Below are positions 24,566 through 39,306 of a stretch of 64,000 bases of DNA, piece by piece; within the stretch, counting starts at the first letter, position 1, and each line of letters opens with the position of its first letter. The notes below the pieces were generated by a model. That model was not told where the DNA came from. It worked only from the letters and a program-made list of their open reading frames with translations, and searched no databases. The position numbers and the translations under genes are program-made. The stretch comes from Ephydatia muelleri (taxonomy: Eukaryota; Porifera; Demospongiae; Spongillida; Spongillidae): the NCBI GenBank assembly GCA_013339895.1, contig JABACO010000005.1, positions 10,935,836-10,999,835 on the forward strand. Direction: 5' to 3'.

Positions 24566-26444
24566 GCCATCCACAGCAAAATAAAGTGTGAAGGTCACCC
24601 GTTTTGTGGTGTGACGGCTCGAAGCCGATAGGCAGGTGTGACCTTCACACCGAATATATAAACGGGTGAAATCACTCTTAAAAAGTGGTGATTTCACACC
24701 GTCATGGGTGATTTCATTCCTCTATGGTGTGATTTTATTCCATCGCGGAGCCAGTATTAATAACCAGAATTATAATTATATGAAGTCAAACAACAACACA
24801 GTAAAAAAAAGAATGTTTATAACAACACAAAATAGCAAGTGTTCCTTCATGGAGGCTGCATGACAGGCCCGTGTCCCACACACATCCGTGTTGCTGTTCA
24901 GTTGGTCTTCAAATCATTTGTTTTCTGTATTAATAAAGAACACTGAAATCAAAATTGTCTGGAGCTTAACTGGTACACATGACCATTTTTGTATGAATAT
25001 ATATATATTAATACACCTACCACCCAAACATACATATACACATGGACATACCCAAATAATGTCCAATGATGGTTTCTGCCAACGCTCCTGAATGATGGCA
25101 TGGAACCAGCTAGTCCAAAAGGAAGTAGAGTGGCAGGTTTACTAACAGCAACAACAGCACAGTGCACTTAATACTTGACCACACCCACCTTGCCCATCCT
25201 GGCTGTATGGACAGCTGCAAATGTCCTCACAAGGTTATAGTGGTGGGGCTTGAACGTCATGATATGAGACACCAGGGCTCAGAAGATTAGCCTGAAATAG
25301 GTGTGGGAGGTGAAGACAGAAGATTGCAGTTTGACTTACCGTCCCCTCTTGGACACAGCTTTCTCTGTGAAACTGAATTGTTCAGCTAATCCTACGCAAT
25401 GAAAAATGACGCTACTTCACTCATACACATGGATGCAAATGCAACAGTGGGTCATATCACAATTGTGTGCCATTTGTTCAGTACTATGTCAATCCTCCTA
25501 CGCTTTGAACTAGACAGTAATCCGGGGAGGAAGGGGGGCGTTGTGTGTGTTGGGGAGGGGGGGGGGGTACCTTAGACATGGTTATATCTATGAAGTCATT
25601 GAGAATACTACTGAATAACACCTTCACTAGTGGAATTGAACCTTTCAATCAGTGTGAGGTGTGAGTTCACCATCTCCCCTCTGTCTACCACATACCTCCA
25701 TCATCTCAGTAAACCGTAGCAATCACCCGGTCCACAGTCCCTTGAATGCAGGCAACACCTCTTCCATGTCACCACACACTATTGTTGTAAATAGGAAAAA
25801 ATGCCAAGAGGAGGGGGGAAGGGTTTGATAGTGATTTCAAGCTTGTCTTCCGATGTTGTGTATCAGATATACAGCAATGTGTATGTGCTCATGAGGGGAC
25901 ACATGGGTGAGGTTATGAGACTCACTTTGTGGTGGAAGATACAAAGTCCAAATACACATTTAGGCACACAAACTCCAAGAATGTAATGAGTAGTCAGGGT
26001 TCTGAGGGAAGTCATAGATTGTAGGTCAAGTGCATGAATGCTCAACATGTACTCTTAATTATATTATCTGCATTCAGGTTGAAATGCTGCAGTTTTGGGG
26101 GAGGGGGTTCCAGACACCCTGGCTGCACAACAGTGCATGGTTTAGGACACTGGGTGTGGGAATCATAATTATATTCAATAAAACAGTTGTGTAGCAATTA
26201 ACAAAAGAATTGACTACATTTGAAAATATGTTCAAACTATAGATGATAATGATAAGCACTCTTTCCATTTCTGTTTTCCTAATTGTTATTTGCTTTCTGA
26301 CATACATAATATTGTAGTTGAGTGTGTATTTGCATATAATGAATGACTCATGTGTGCGATTGTTGTTTGATGCGAAGTTCAAACCTTAATTATTATTTTC
26401 ATAGCTCTCACAAATATGCATAAGCTCCAAACAAACAAAAGCAC

Positions 26445-26480
<36 letters not shown>

Positions 26481-26683
26481 GCACAACAAGGCTTGATACG
26501 GAATAGTTAAAGGGGCACTTTCATTGGAAAATACTATAATTTTAAATCATTGTAAACATCAGCAAAATGAAGTTCGTTCAACTACTTTTTTTTAGCTGCT
26601 ACTATAATCAAGACAAATTTAAGATAATGCATGGCTTCTGCCCTCTTGGTTTTTATTCAAGTTTGTCTTGTTTGACATCACAG

Positions 26684-27257
26684 GTCTGTTTATACGCGAT
26701 TGGGAATTGGAATTGCCATACTGTGGTTGTCGCAATAGAGACGTAGGTACCTCCAGTGATGCTTGTTTCATAATCTCTCTACTGAAACAGGTAAGTTTTG
26801 AACCACTTGTAATGTGCCAGGCTGCCAGGCACACTACTGGTTCCTCGCTGTCATTCATGTCGTTCTCAGTTCACGATTTCGACCCATGACCAGAAGGTGA
26901 ATCGATACGGGGCCATCCCAAAGACTCTAGCCCTCCATGCGAGTTACATAAAAGATCAGTGACATTAAAAGCCCAAAAACCATGGCGCCCAACATTATCA
27001 ACTTCAGACCATTACATAAAAATGCAGGAACACCACATGAAGCTGGAATCTTCAAACTAGGCTCAACCCAAAAGGTACTATGTAATTAAATATTTTTTAA
27101 AATAGTGAGAAAAATCGTGATAGTTAATGATATGGTCATATTAGTCGCAAAAGGTTAGAAGTTTAGTCATATGATGCAATAATTCTGGTTTATAAAGACC
27201 CTTGCATATCAATTTTAATGATGTATTTTTCGTAGCTCTCAAAAAAGGTCCAAACAA

Positions 27258-27308
<51 letters not shown>

Positions 27309-27989
27309 ACACACACAGACACACACACAGCTTAATACAGGATAATAGGAACACAGACATTCTAATTCATGTGATCCAATATTTACTTTCAATTCAAAAC
27401 CAACTGATTTCAACTTTAGAGTTGAATTAGCATTATTTGGAGGTAACCCACCTCTCCACAAAAACACACAAGCTGCATGTATATGAAAAGAATGAATTTA
27501 AACCCCCACACATCACTCCTTGTATCACACCTTTTTTGATTGTCGCCCAACGTCTCCCTGACAAGAATTAACTTCGCTTTGCCTTAAGTATATAATCTGC
27601 AGCTGGAAATGGAGTGAGCAAAATTCACTAATTTTACTCAAATACTCACACTCAGATTTTCTCAACATACACATAGCTTCATACAGAATAGTTAATTGAT
27701 AGGGTCACTGTTAAAATCCACAAGCACATAATACACAAGACACGCACTCACACATTATGGTCCGCTTTTCGTTTCAGTGATGGCTCCCGCTCATGATTCA
27801 TGTTCCAACGGTCAGCTTGTAGTTCACTACTCATATGCTGAAGAAACACGAAGCAGTCTGTCAATGGGCATTATTGAAATTGTACTTGAGAATCCAGTAT
27901 TATTTGTTGTGCCCTTCTACATTAATTTGCAAAAGTGGGTAGAAGTAAATGCAGTGTCCAACCTAACATCAGAAAAAAGAGTTGATTGA
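26684..27989 (+). CDS. Same candidate plus-strand gene, copy 2
   Basis: Exons at 26684-26790, 26894-27074 and 27778-27989 have the same splice signals as copy 1. If the duplication is an assembly artefact, this is the same locus counted twice. Confidence 0.3.
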
Positions 27990-28177
27990 TATATATTTTC
28001 TCGATTGCTATTCTTAATATTATTCATTCTGACCAAGGAAGAAAGTTTTATGTAACGTCTATACGTTTCAAACTACCGTACACCCTCTTACTAGGTCTAC
28101 ATAGTAAGCATCAGGGGCGGCGGAACAGGTACCGCAGGTCCTGCGTCCGCAGGACCAATGTTGAACGCACAAAAAAA

Positions 28178-28210
<33 letters not shown>

Positions 28211-30513
28211 AATAAATAAAACCAGAAGTGTTGTCTTAGTCAATTAATAACGATCAATAAATAAATTCACTCCTTTAAAAATGGCGACAACATTTCCGGA
28301 CAAATTCCAACCAAGCGCTAGTTACTCATAAATGAGGGGGGGGGGGGGGGGGGGGTATCATGCATTTCACATATTGGCCCATGGGAGCTCAAATGCTACA
28401 AAAATGCTGAACCTTCTCATGCACCACTCACCCCTCTTACCACAATGACCACAGCCTGGTGATAAAACCAAGATCATATCTTTGCCTTCATGCAATTAAA
28501 GACAACAATGCTTTTTCTTTTTCTTCCAAGGTTGTGACTTCTGCATGTCATTAGATTTCTTTGCGGATTTCTTATTCTGAGCTGGGGATTTAATTATTTG
28601 GATTTATGTGTTGTTCTCTTGTTAAGCCACTTGGATTTCTCAATCCAGGTGCAGCACTTGCTGGCATAAGAGAATCCTCTTTTAGTCAACCTTGTCTACA
28701 ATTATTTTGAGACGTTCAGTTTCAATGTCACCTTCTAACTTGCATGAAGCTGCAAAAATTGACCAATAAAACATAGAATTCAAATTTTCCTATCATTATA
28801 CACTTAAAAAGTGTTTTTCTTGAATCCAGAAACAACAGAATTTGCTTTAGTTGTTTTTGACACAATTTTTCCATAGCATAGACTGCCATGTAAATAGCAC
28901 AGCACTGCTTTGTTACAAAGCATACTCTACCACTGTTGGTTTGTCAGTCTTGGTGATATGCTTCAAGTGGAGATAACTACAAGATGATTCAGAGGACTGG
29001 CTCAAAATAATTGATCAATGGTCTTTTAGAGGATATGAATTTTAATCTTATTTTGTAAGCTTCTAGGAATGTAACCTGCAGCAGCACTTCTTTTATTGTA
29101 TGTCAGGGATTCACCCTCAGTAACGTACAGTCGAATGAGCATTGATAGGAAATGCAAACATACCTTCAGCTATCCTTAAAAATACAATTTGCAGTGTAAT
29201 GGTAGAGAATAGGGTCAGGATCTACTCAAACAGAATCTCTCAGATGGTATACTACCACGCTTAGTAAAGAACCTATAATACCGCTACACGTTCTACAACA
29301 ATTAGTATCATGCACCAGCAGCATATGCATATATGTGTCAACTCGAAATGAAATATAGACATGTACATGGGAGCAATGACTCAGATGACCTGAGTCTTTA
29401 TGTGAACATCTGTACAAGAGGTGAAGACATCACCTCGGCATGAAAGAATGAATCTGTCTAGCAAGCGGCAATGAGTTTCTGTGCACACCAAAAATGTATT
29501 GAAATTCCACTCCTAGCTATGTGTCATAAGAATTTACTCTATCAAAATCATCAGATTTGTACATCTTTATAGTTGTTGGCTGCCATGATAACCTCAGTGA
29601 TATTCAAAAATATGTGTATGAGTATAACTGAAAGCAATAATAAAGCAAAACTCTGGCCATAATTTGGGGGCAGGACCATTTTAGTGGATTCCACCTACCT
29701 TTCTGTCCACTGGTCTAGATGTCATCCCGACAATCCTATGTGTACTACAATGGACAATATGGCTTGCATCCATATACATGTAGGCATGGGTATAGGCTGC
29801 AAACATGCATACCTTCCAGCCAAACAAGTTACTGTTGAGCAGCACACATTAGAAGTTGAATCATGGTGTGCATCAAGGATTACCCACTTCATGAAAAACA
29901 ACCAAAAATAAAAACTTGAACCATGACGTAAAACTTCTACCCTCTTCCATCGTAGCATGGACACAGCATTTCAAAGAGGCATGTTTGTAATGTGTGCATG
30001 TGTGTAGTGAGCACACAAATGTATGTGTGTGCACATGTGTGGTATGTGTGCATTTGCATCAGTGTATATGTACTGCGTTGATGTGTGTAATGTTGTGTGT
30101 AGTGTGCATATAATCTGCAATCGATTGCACATGGTGTGAATTGAATTGAGTGATGCCTTTGAACTTGTAATTAAGCACAAACTTGGAGTAAGCAGGAAAA
30201 ATATATGAAGTAAATTGGTGTGGTGTAGCTGTAAAATCAGAGCATTGAACACCCACAGGGTTGCGAAGCCTCCTTATCTCCTGTGTTTATTATATAATTA
30301 CTCCAGTGAGTGCTAAGTTGTACTTCCTACATGTGTCACAGTTTTGCATCATTTCCCTCCAATCATCTATGTGGGTCCTTCCCTGTGTTCTCACGAGGTA
30401 TGTAGGGTGTTCTCGCAGCCCCAAGTCCTTGAACAGCAGCCAGGACAGTTTTTAAGTTTATACAGCATGCATCGGGCCGCTGTATAATACATGGGGAAAA
30501 CAGATGATAGCAT

Positions 30514-30586
30514 GGGGGGGGGGGGGGGGGGAGGGACAAGGCCTCCCAATCTTGAGCCCCTCCCCCCCCCCCCCCCCCCCCCCCCC
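30514..30586. repeat. Poly(G)...poly(C) inverted repeat (copy 2)
   Basis: Eighteen G and 25 C around the same spacer as copy 1. Confidence 0.9.
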
Positions 30587-31326
30587 TCAATATGTATCTG
30601 TGTGGTCATTCAGCACTGGTGGGTCTCCCATGGATAACCTGATGAGCAATCGATGAAGCCAAGGAGTCATGTATAATCTGGCATCACAAACTGAGGATCT
30701 GCAGTGTCAGTTATGGTTGTGGTGATAGCCACAGTGACCGTGACACAGGAAGGAAGTACAGTATTGGGATAAAATATTGATTAACATCATTATTTATTTA
30801 TTCCTTACATGTAGGGCATTTTAGAAGTATGTGAGATAGTGTTCCTTCCCCACTTTAGTGCCCATATATCATCATAGTCTCTTAACATACATGTATGTTG
30901 GAATGAGTATCATTTCTTTGTCTAAGTCATTATCATTGTCTTCAGAACTCTCAGCTAAATCACATTACCATAGCTAGCTTCATTTGTGCTACCTTTACAC
31001 TCATATTCTGCACCATCTGTATTGTCATAGCAGTTGTATATTGTACATTATAAAAATATGATTTTACATATGCACTATCTGCTCTTTGAAGCGATCAGGT
31101 GCCACATGAAAGTTGGTGACTCTATCACCAACAGCAAAACAGTTAAACTGGTATTATGAACTGCATTGGGTGTGTTAACATTCACAATTTGGAAACTCAT
31201 ATTGAATGTTCCACCTCCCTTGCCCCCTTCAATCTTTATCTACACCTCACTGGCTGGTATAAACCCTTCATGCCAGGTAAGCCTGCCAGCTCTGCAACCA
31301 TGAGTAAGAGCATTTGTATTTCACTC

Positions 31327-34300
31327 TTACCTTTTATTTTCATTTGAGAAGTGGACAACCTTATCTACCAGATGGGGAATGTAAACTAAAGGAGCTCCTT
31401 TGATTTCACCTCTACGTGAAGGATGTGAAAATGTAAAGGGGGCAACCTCTCCTTTGAGGTTATCACCCACAATGTGGCTGGAGATGTGAGGCATCCTTTC
31501 CTCACCAGCCAGATGAATCCCTGATGATTTCAGCCATTGCTGCATGCATTTATGATTTCATACCGTCTTAGAAGTCTCAATTTATTCCATGCACGGTATA
31601 GCAAGACCAGCCTTTATTGCCAATCTCAATGGATAATGAGATGCCTGCAGTAGCCAAAAAATATTGTCGCTCTTCATCACTGAGGGTGAGAACTTTTTTG
31701 GATGAGGGCAGATGACTGACAATATCAGCAGCCATTTACTTTGTTCACAAATGTTATGGAAAAAGAAGCTCTGTTTTTGCAATCATTTTGCACTTCCGTG
31801 AGATAATACAATATTTTGTCAACCTGTTTTTTTTAATTATTTTTATTGACAAAGTTGAGTGTGAATATGTAGCTTATCATATCTTGGCAGTGCTGTAAAG
31901 GCCAATTATAATCATATTTCACCATACTTTGAACAACAGGAATGTGGGCACGAAACTCACTCAATGATTGTTCCATCTGAAGCCTTCTGATGGTGGGCTA
32001 AAATAGTGCATGCATGCTGGCATTGTGTGCAGTAGTTTGTGAAAATAAAATACGGATGTCATTATAATCAGGCTCATTAGTGTAGGTTGGAATCAAATAC
32101 TCACTGCTGAATACTCTGTGTACTCCTACACTTGCACTGCTGTCATCAGAGTGATCTGATGCATCGCAATCCTCATAATGACATGTATCACATACTACAC
32201 ATGAACACAAGCTGTTGGTATTCTCTCCACAAAATTTCAAATATACTGCACATACCGTCTTTTTGAAGACTTCTTTTTGAAGTCCATCACTTGAATGTTC
32301 TTCAATAATGGCAACAGTATCAATTATGTCTTCATCAGCCTGCACACCACCATTATGGAGTATGTATAGTTCGCTTGACTTATCTGCTTTTAGGCATGCT
32401 ACTTCTAAGGTAATTTATTGCACCTTCGAAACATCTTTCAATGCTTAATTTGGAGAACTGCCTTCCATTAGATACAGGATTCCTTCAGAGAGGCTCAATT
32501 TGTATCTGAATTTATTCATCATGTCCTTGGGTGTTCAAAATTCTATACAACTAAACATATCAACTATATTCAGACATTACCTGACTATGCAGGCATGGCA
32601 AACCGTCAGCCTGCAATCGTACTGACTGCTGAGAGATTAATATTGAACGAAATAAAGCACTTTACTTCATAAAGAAGTGCCACAATCATATGAATTTGTT
32701 TGAGCTGGTGAACCATTGGTCTATAAAAAAATTACATCACTTTTGAATCTAAATTTTTACATTGCATTGTGCGAACATGTTCACATTCATACCTTCGAGT
32801 CATTGTATCTCCATTGTGATAATGACAGTCTTTGCTGTGAGTGATGATAAACTTCAGTGCATAGGAACATCCTTAAACGACACTTGTTATATGCATGCCT
32901 AAATACAACACTCTAACCATATCCAATTGACAGCATCATCATATGATTCATGCAATGGACCAAAGCAATCTATGTGGATGAACCACCTGTCAGGATGCCC
33001 CAATTAAATGAGAATTCTGAAACTTCAATTTCAATTTTACCAACCATTAAGCACCAATGTTAGGCCTTGTGCACAGGGATCAGTAGCACATCATGCATCA
33101 TGCAATATAATTACCTGCATGTGCCATCAAATGTGTTACTTATACGTATTAGGTCCTTCCACATTAGGTAAAACGAATGTATCGAGATAGCCCACATTGA
33201 CTCAGATAAATTTCTCTCTGGCCAGACACCACAAGAAAGCATGGTACATGATGAAATTCTATCCACAGTCTGTTTAAGGAGGGATGAATAGTGAAGGCGA
33301 TGTAAATTAAGATGAGTGGTAGCTCAATACTATTAAACAACGAAGTGCTTGCTTCTTGATAATTGTCGTGAATAACTCCAAACATCTGCAAATCATATAT
33401 GATTATTATAAGGTGCCCTCAAAAAGAATACACTTACATTTGTCTGTGTCAATAATGTTTCAATTTATAGCCATGACTCCTTCACTGCAGCCATTTTGTG
33501 ATCCATTAATGCAGAAACTTAGCTTCAGTCTGGACAGTTATTTCTAATAGAGGAAATTGATTGTGAATGTGCTGCAAACTCAGTAGACACACGATAACGT
33601 TTCGCACTGCTCTAAAGCTGTTGCATTAGGTCAAAGAAGCTTGTGTTAAGTGCTGTCAAGCACATTGAAGGCATTCCTGGTCACAGATAAAAGCAAAACT
33701 CAGTGCAAGCATTTGTACAGAGTCTTGGATTTGCCTTGCAACATCAGCAACAATGGTGTGCAACTAAGAGCTTGCAAAACTGAATTCAGCCAGCAAAGAT
33801 TGGAGTTATTTTTCAGTAGTCCTACATTATTTTTTTTACTTCAATCTATTCCCTAATTCCTGTTTTTCATTCTTTTGTGCACATAGTGTCTCACCAACTG
33901 GTGATGGTGGTGATAATGACAATGGTGATATTGATGATTATGATGATGGGGATAGTAGAGGTTGTGATAAAAGTGGGATGGGGGCAATATTGATGAGGTA
34001 CAGTAGGATTTAATATTGGTGATGATGTATGGAGATGGTCATTATCTGATTGCTGTTAAGAGAGATGGTGAGGACATTGTCAGGTTATGAAGCATGGTAG
34101 ATTACACAGTTTGCTGCAATTTATAAATGCTTACCATAATTATTGCATCAATTTTTTGGTGAAGGAAATGGTCTACAAATGTAAGATTCAGTGTTATGCC
34201 TGTGTTGTGGTGCCATTATTTCATGTGATTGTTCTTACCTAATATTCTCATCATTAATTATTAAATGCATCAATGCTTTGGGGGGCTACTGATAGAACCA

Positions 34301-36686
34301 TGGGGTCTTTTCATCTCAGCACTTTGTTCATTCCACTTTTCTTTGAGAGGAAGAGATGGCTTTCTTTGCAGTGATTTCTATACAAAAAGGAAACATTGAC
34401 CTTATTCAGACTACATTACTAACAGAAGTAAAAACCTGTGAACATTTTTTGACAGGTTCATCTTTTTCTAAATATAGTTAATCCACGCTTCAATTAGCAG
34501 TTCATGTCGTTTTTGTCATAAATGTGCAATTCAATATTTACACAGTATTGTACATCTACTAACAGACTCACCAAAGAGATGGAATCTAAATCTTTGTCTT
34601 CTTTGTGACAGCTCAAATCACCTGTTGAAATGTATGTATTAGGTTTAGCTAAATAATTTTTACCAAGCATCAGGCATGTCCACAATGGGGCCATTGGCAT
34701 CCACTTTTCAAGAATAGCTTCAAAAGCTGTGGCTGATAATATTCATTTTTTTACCTCTCCCACTGATTTTGTGCACAGTTTAGCCATTGTGCGGTGGAAG
34801 TATGCTCCAAAAGGTTGCAGGAATAGAGAGCTGTCAGCAATATCTTTTATGTCATCCACAGTTTCTTCTGTATTGCAATATTCAGTTTTATCAGGCAAAG
34901 GTAAGGCTTCTTTATTAAGAGAGTTAATAACACTAACGTACAATTGCATGCTTTTCTTGTATCTGATGATTCCATTTTTGAACACTACGACACTTTTAAC
35001 AATCCTAATCTCCTCACCAACTCCTTCAAAGTTGTGGAATTTAGAAGGGTAGAAAAGCAATACATAAATGTATATTGCTTCTTCTGAAACCTATGGTAAA
35101 ACAATAAATGCACAAGTTTACATATAACTAACCATCTTTTGCAATTAATTCATCACATGGCTGGTACAGGCATGTGGGTATAGTTTTTCAACTTCCTTGG
35201 CAGTTCCGGCTCCAGTGCTGATACAAAATGTTCTATGGAGATAGTCTTTTAAAGACAAATGGCTACATTGTAAGCATTGCCTCAGGGTGTATATTTGATC
35301 ATTAATCAATTCATGCTCAAATCCTCTTGTTGCACTGGCGATACTACCACCACAACCTGGGTTCATCATTAGTTGCTTCCTCACAAGAAACATTGCCTTA
35401 AGCAATGTTTCCAAACTTATTGCATAAAATCTCATGTTGTGTATTATTGATTATCTAAGGTGCCTTGGTTCTTCTCTGAACGTGAATATCAACATTTGTA
35501 CACAGTTTAGATGTACTTGGGGGGTGGGTATGAGCCCAGAGACAGCTCTGGCAACCAAATACCAATATCCATTAGGGCCTGACCTTGAAGAGGATAGTGG
35601 AGGTAGTTTGCTGGATCAATGAAGTAATTCTTTTCGTCTACAATCATTCGATACTGAATTTACCATTTATGTACCATGGCCACAATGCCTTACCAATGTT
35701 GAATCATCACTACAATGACTAGTTCTGACCAGTGCAAATATAAGTACCACTCTCAGAATATTCTAGAACAGGATTATTAGAAAATAACTCATTTGAACTT
35801 TTAAGCAATAAAATAAACACCATTGAAGATCATAATGCACACAATGCTCCTGACAAAAAGGCAACGATATTACAATGCAGCACAGTGGTTTAAAAATAGG
35901 GGTCATGTAGAAATTAGTAAATTTAGAAAAATAAGTAATTATTCTTATTATGTGTTACAAGATCAAGATACGTTTATTATTAATCAAGATTAATGATTAT
36001 GAGTTAAATATTTCAAGCCAAAATAATCGAGTTCTATTTCATTTGAATATCATTAGTATTAATATCCTAAATATGTTTGCAAACATCCTTATTAGTTTAC
36101 ACAAGTGACTTAAAAAAAGAAACACTATGTATATGAATCTTACTACATAAAAATCAAAAATGTAAAATCAAGAATTAACAAATATGGTTTGAATGCTGCA
36201 TGCTGACAAAGTTCAGATCATGTTCTCCTGATCCTGCATCTGCAAACATGCAGGCAAGCAGAGATGTTCTTCCAAAGACAAGCAACTTGATCTTGCATGC
36301 TTTTGTGTACAATACTCAAGACTTTATGTACAAGACTTTGTGTCTCAAGCTCCTCTGAGTCAGCCTCTTCCTCCTCGAAATTTGACTGTTCATTTTCTGG
36401 TAAATCTGACTGATCACTATCAAAAAATGTCTCTAGCTTAAAGTTCTAAAAGGTTTCCTTAGATTGCTCACTCTTCCTGGCTCTACTAAGTTTTGCCCAC
36501 TTCCATCGAAGATTCAATTCACCCACTTTTTTTTCATCCTCTCATTTGGTCTTCATTGGCAACGAATTTTTCATCAGTGATGAATTGTTCTGCTGCCTCG
36601 GTATTAATTCTAAACCGCTTTACATATCTCTCCCAAGCACCATCGTGTATTTTACGTTTACCAGTATCTTCAACCTCTTCAGCCAT
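31327..36686 (-). CDS. Same candidate minus-strand gene, copy 2
   Basis: The ATG is at 36684-36686. Segments lie at about 36230-36686, 35145-35435, 34755-35083 (acceptor GGTTTCAG|, donor GGAGAG|GTAAAA), 34572 to about 34735 (donor GTGAGT), 31998-32345, 31582-31782 and 31327-31545. The Cys-rich segment 31998-32345 is open for 115 codons here but frameshifted in copy 1, where one T of a run is missing near 16639. That favours the copy 2 reading. Confidence 0.3.
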
Positions 36687-37618
36687 AAACGAGCAGCCGT
36701 CAAAGAACAAAACGAAATGAACGAACAAACGAACGAAACTCTAACTTTGATCACCGATGCGCAGAAAGGATAAAATCACTTCAAAACTAGCCGTTACAAT
36801 CGTTTGCACTCACATCTTAAATACAGTACATGCGCCGCAGGCCAGCACGCACACACAGGCCTCTACGCAATGAACAAAACACGAGCTGTATTGTTTAATT
36901 GTCCGCACACAACAAAAGGACAGCGCGGCGTAGCGTTGTGAAAGGCCCAGGTGCCAGAAAGTCTCGTAAGTCTTATTCCCACGGTCCACTCTTGTGTTAA
37001 AATGTATGTTATTATAAACATGGCGCTGTGTATACCGCTGTTGTTTTTAACTTCTGTCGCTCTAACTTAGAACGCGGCGAGAGGCGGCGCCTATGTTGCT
37101 AGTGCCAAATGGTAGTTAATCGTAGGTATGTGTCATATATATAGCCCAGATGGCTGTAGATTCGACCAGCCATGAGTTTAAACTCGGTACGAGTACAATT
37201 TGTTAATAATTTTTGTGGAAAAACTTAAAGAATTCATGTGCTCAATATTACAAAACACTACAAATTAGTATCATTGGAAATAGGAGACAAAATGCTATGT
37301 AGTACACATATATATAACTCAATCCTTTAAGATTGCAGCAAAATATAATTACAATTACACTTTTAATAAAATTCTCCTTATTTATGCATTGGCAGACTGT
37401 CACTTATTTAACCATAAACAGTATGGAAATTTTTCCTGCAGATTATAGTGCTGCAAGGTGTTATAAAAATAATAATAAATAAAAACATATACATTATACC
37501 TACGGGGGTCCTAACCCCCTGTGTGCAGGTCCTAAACTAGCATCCTATAGGTGTCTTGAGCACTATGACATTATGGGGTCAGCTGCTTTATAAAAGAGTC
37601 ATTCAGAAAACCATCACA

Positions 37619-38110
37619 TGACATCATTGACATTGAAGTGTCTAAAGTTGCAAGCACAGAGTACAGGCACAATTGCATGTATTAGTAAAGGAATAGTTAA
37701 GACATGGTTAGTGAGTGCGCACTCAAAGCAGCTGTGCAGTTGAAGTTGGCATTCCAGTCTCCTGGGCTGGGAGAGAGAGGTGTGAGTGAAGTGCCTAAAA
37801 GCACCCAAAGTTGCAAGCACAGTGTACAGGCAAAATGGCGGGGATTAGTAAAGAAATAGGTAGACATGGTTGATGAGTACCTACCCAAATCATCTGTGCA
37901 GTTGAAGTTGGTATTTGGGCTGGAGAAGGAAGAGTGACATCATCGAAAATTGAAGTGCAAAAAGTGCCTAACTTAGGCAGCTTCTATAGTCAGAGAGTGC
38001 AGGGTTCACTTGATCAGCATGCCATTATTCAATGTTGCACGCGCAGGGTACAAGTAACAGGCATGACAGACAATCGCAAGGTTAGTGGGTACATAATGAC
38101 GTCACCAACT
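37619..38110 (+). repeat. About 160-bp tandem repeat, roughly three degenerate units
   Basis: The words TTGAAGTG, AAAGTTGCAAGCACAG and GCAGTTGAAGTTGG recur with a spacing near 160 bp. Copy 1 of the large duplication (21976-22092) is cut by the gap inside the first unit, a plausible place for an assembler to stop. Confidence 0.65.
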
Positions 38111-39306
38111 TGCAACTCTAGATGTACATCATATTACTTACTACTATTGTATCAGTTGTTTTTACTACTGATCTGCCCATTGCCAAGGGAATGGCCAAAT
38201 TCAAGCTTTCAAGACCAAAAGAACATTGTGTACTCTTCACTTAAAAAGTGGAAAGAACAAAGTGGATAAGCGTTAAGAAGCATAAAAAACGATATACCGT
38301 TACGTAGCACGTTTTGAAATGGGGTCCCACACCCATTAAAGAAATGTAGCCTCTCGTGATAGTTATATGTGGCTTTGAACTGTAAGTGCAATGCATTTCG
38401 AGATACTGTATTCAGTTTTGTTTTCATGTGTGCAATCACACCTTGCATGTGGCTCCCAAACGATTCGACTTTGGTGTTTAAAATGTTGTGCTTTTGTATC
38501 TGAATCAGTGCAACAAACCTACAAAATATTGCAAAAAATTTAGACATAGGTGTCAATAATTGTGGACCGCGTGAGACCGAGAATTAGTTATTTGACCGCA
38601 GGTAAACAAATTATTTTTTTTAAAACTTAAATGACGCGCCACGCAGCCGAGGTGGTACGTGATGGATTGGGACTAACTGTATGCCAGCTTCTATTACGAA
38701 GGTCAGCGTATCACATACATTGTCCGTTGCCTTTTCTTTTGTCGTCTTTTTTGTTTTTTTTGCTTATGTTTTCACACGTGGACTTGCATAGCAACCAGAG
38801 ATATTATCTCTGATAGAACTACATCGTGCACGCCAACACTTCCTAAATAAAAATTAATCGGACGGGCAGGAAAGCAATCCCTCCTGTCCACCCTCTCAGT
38901 TTCCAAAATGAACCCCGCTGCCGTACCCGGAATCAACGTGCTATTAGCAAGCATGGAATTGGCAGATAATTAGAACCTCCGTCGTCGGAAGCCATAATTA
39001 CACATCCGTTTGTATATCGCGTTTGGTACTGAGAATGCCTATAAAATTGCGTTACTCCTTTTGTGATCCTGTGGTTCCTACAACTGTACATTCGACATGA
39101 TGTGTGAGCCGGTCTGCGGCTCCAGTGATGCATGTATAAAGAGGTACTACACACGTCAGAGTTGCATTTGTCTTCAAAAGCCTAAGCTAAAATGCATGTC
39201 ATGCTCAACAGTAAGCATTGCATGCTGTACATATTGACAAATCACTTGTGCAAAATATATTAAAGGTGCTTCAAATAATGTGTGTTCCTTATACAGATTC
39301 ATTGAT
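38111..39306. other. Upstream region of receptor copy B, no gene seen
   Basis: No supported exon. A TATA-like ATGTATAAAGAG lies at about 39130, some 170 bp upstream of the receptor ATG, and ATATATTAAAGG at about 39256. The promoter assignment is weak. Confidence 0.4.

Larger units (their letters stand above)
23093..37735. repeat. Large duplicated segment, copy 2 (starts exactly at the N gap)
   Basis: The first base after the gap corresponds to about 7449 of copy 1, and the match ends at 37735, the base corresponding to the last base before the gap (22092). Sequence after 37735 is the natural continuation of the tandem repeat in which copy 1 breaks off. Confidence 0.93.

Noticed and set aside
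7449..37735. A genuine recent tandem segmental duplication of 14.6 kb
   Set aside because: Possible, but both limits coincide exactly with the gap edges and differences are indel-dominated, so an assembly overlap is the simpler explanation. Not excluded.
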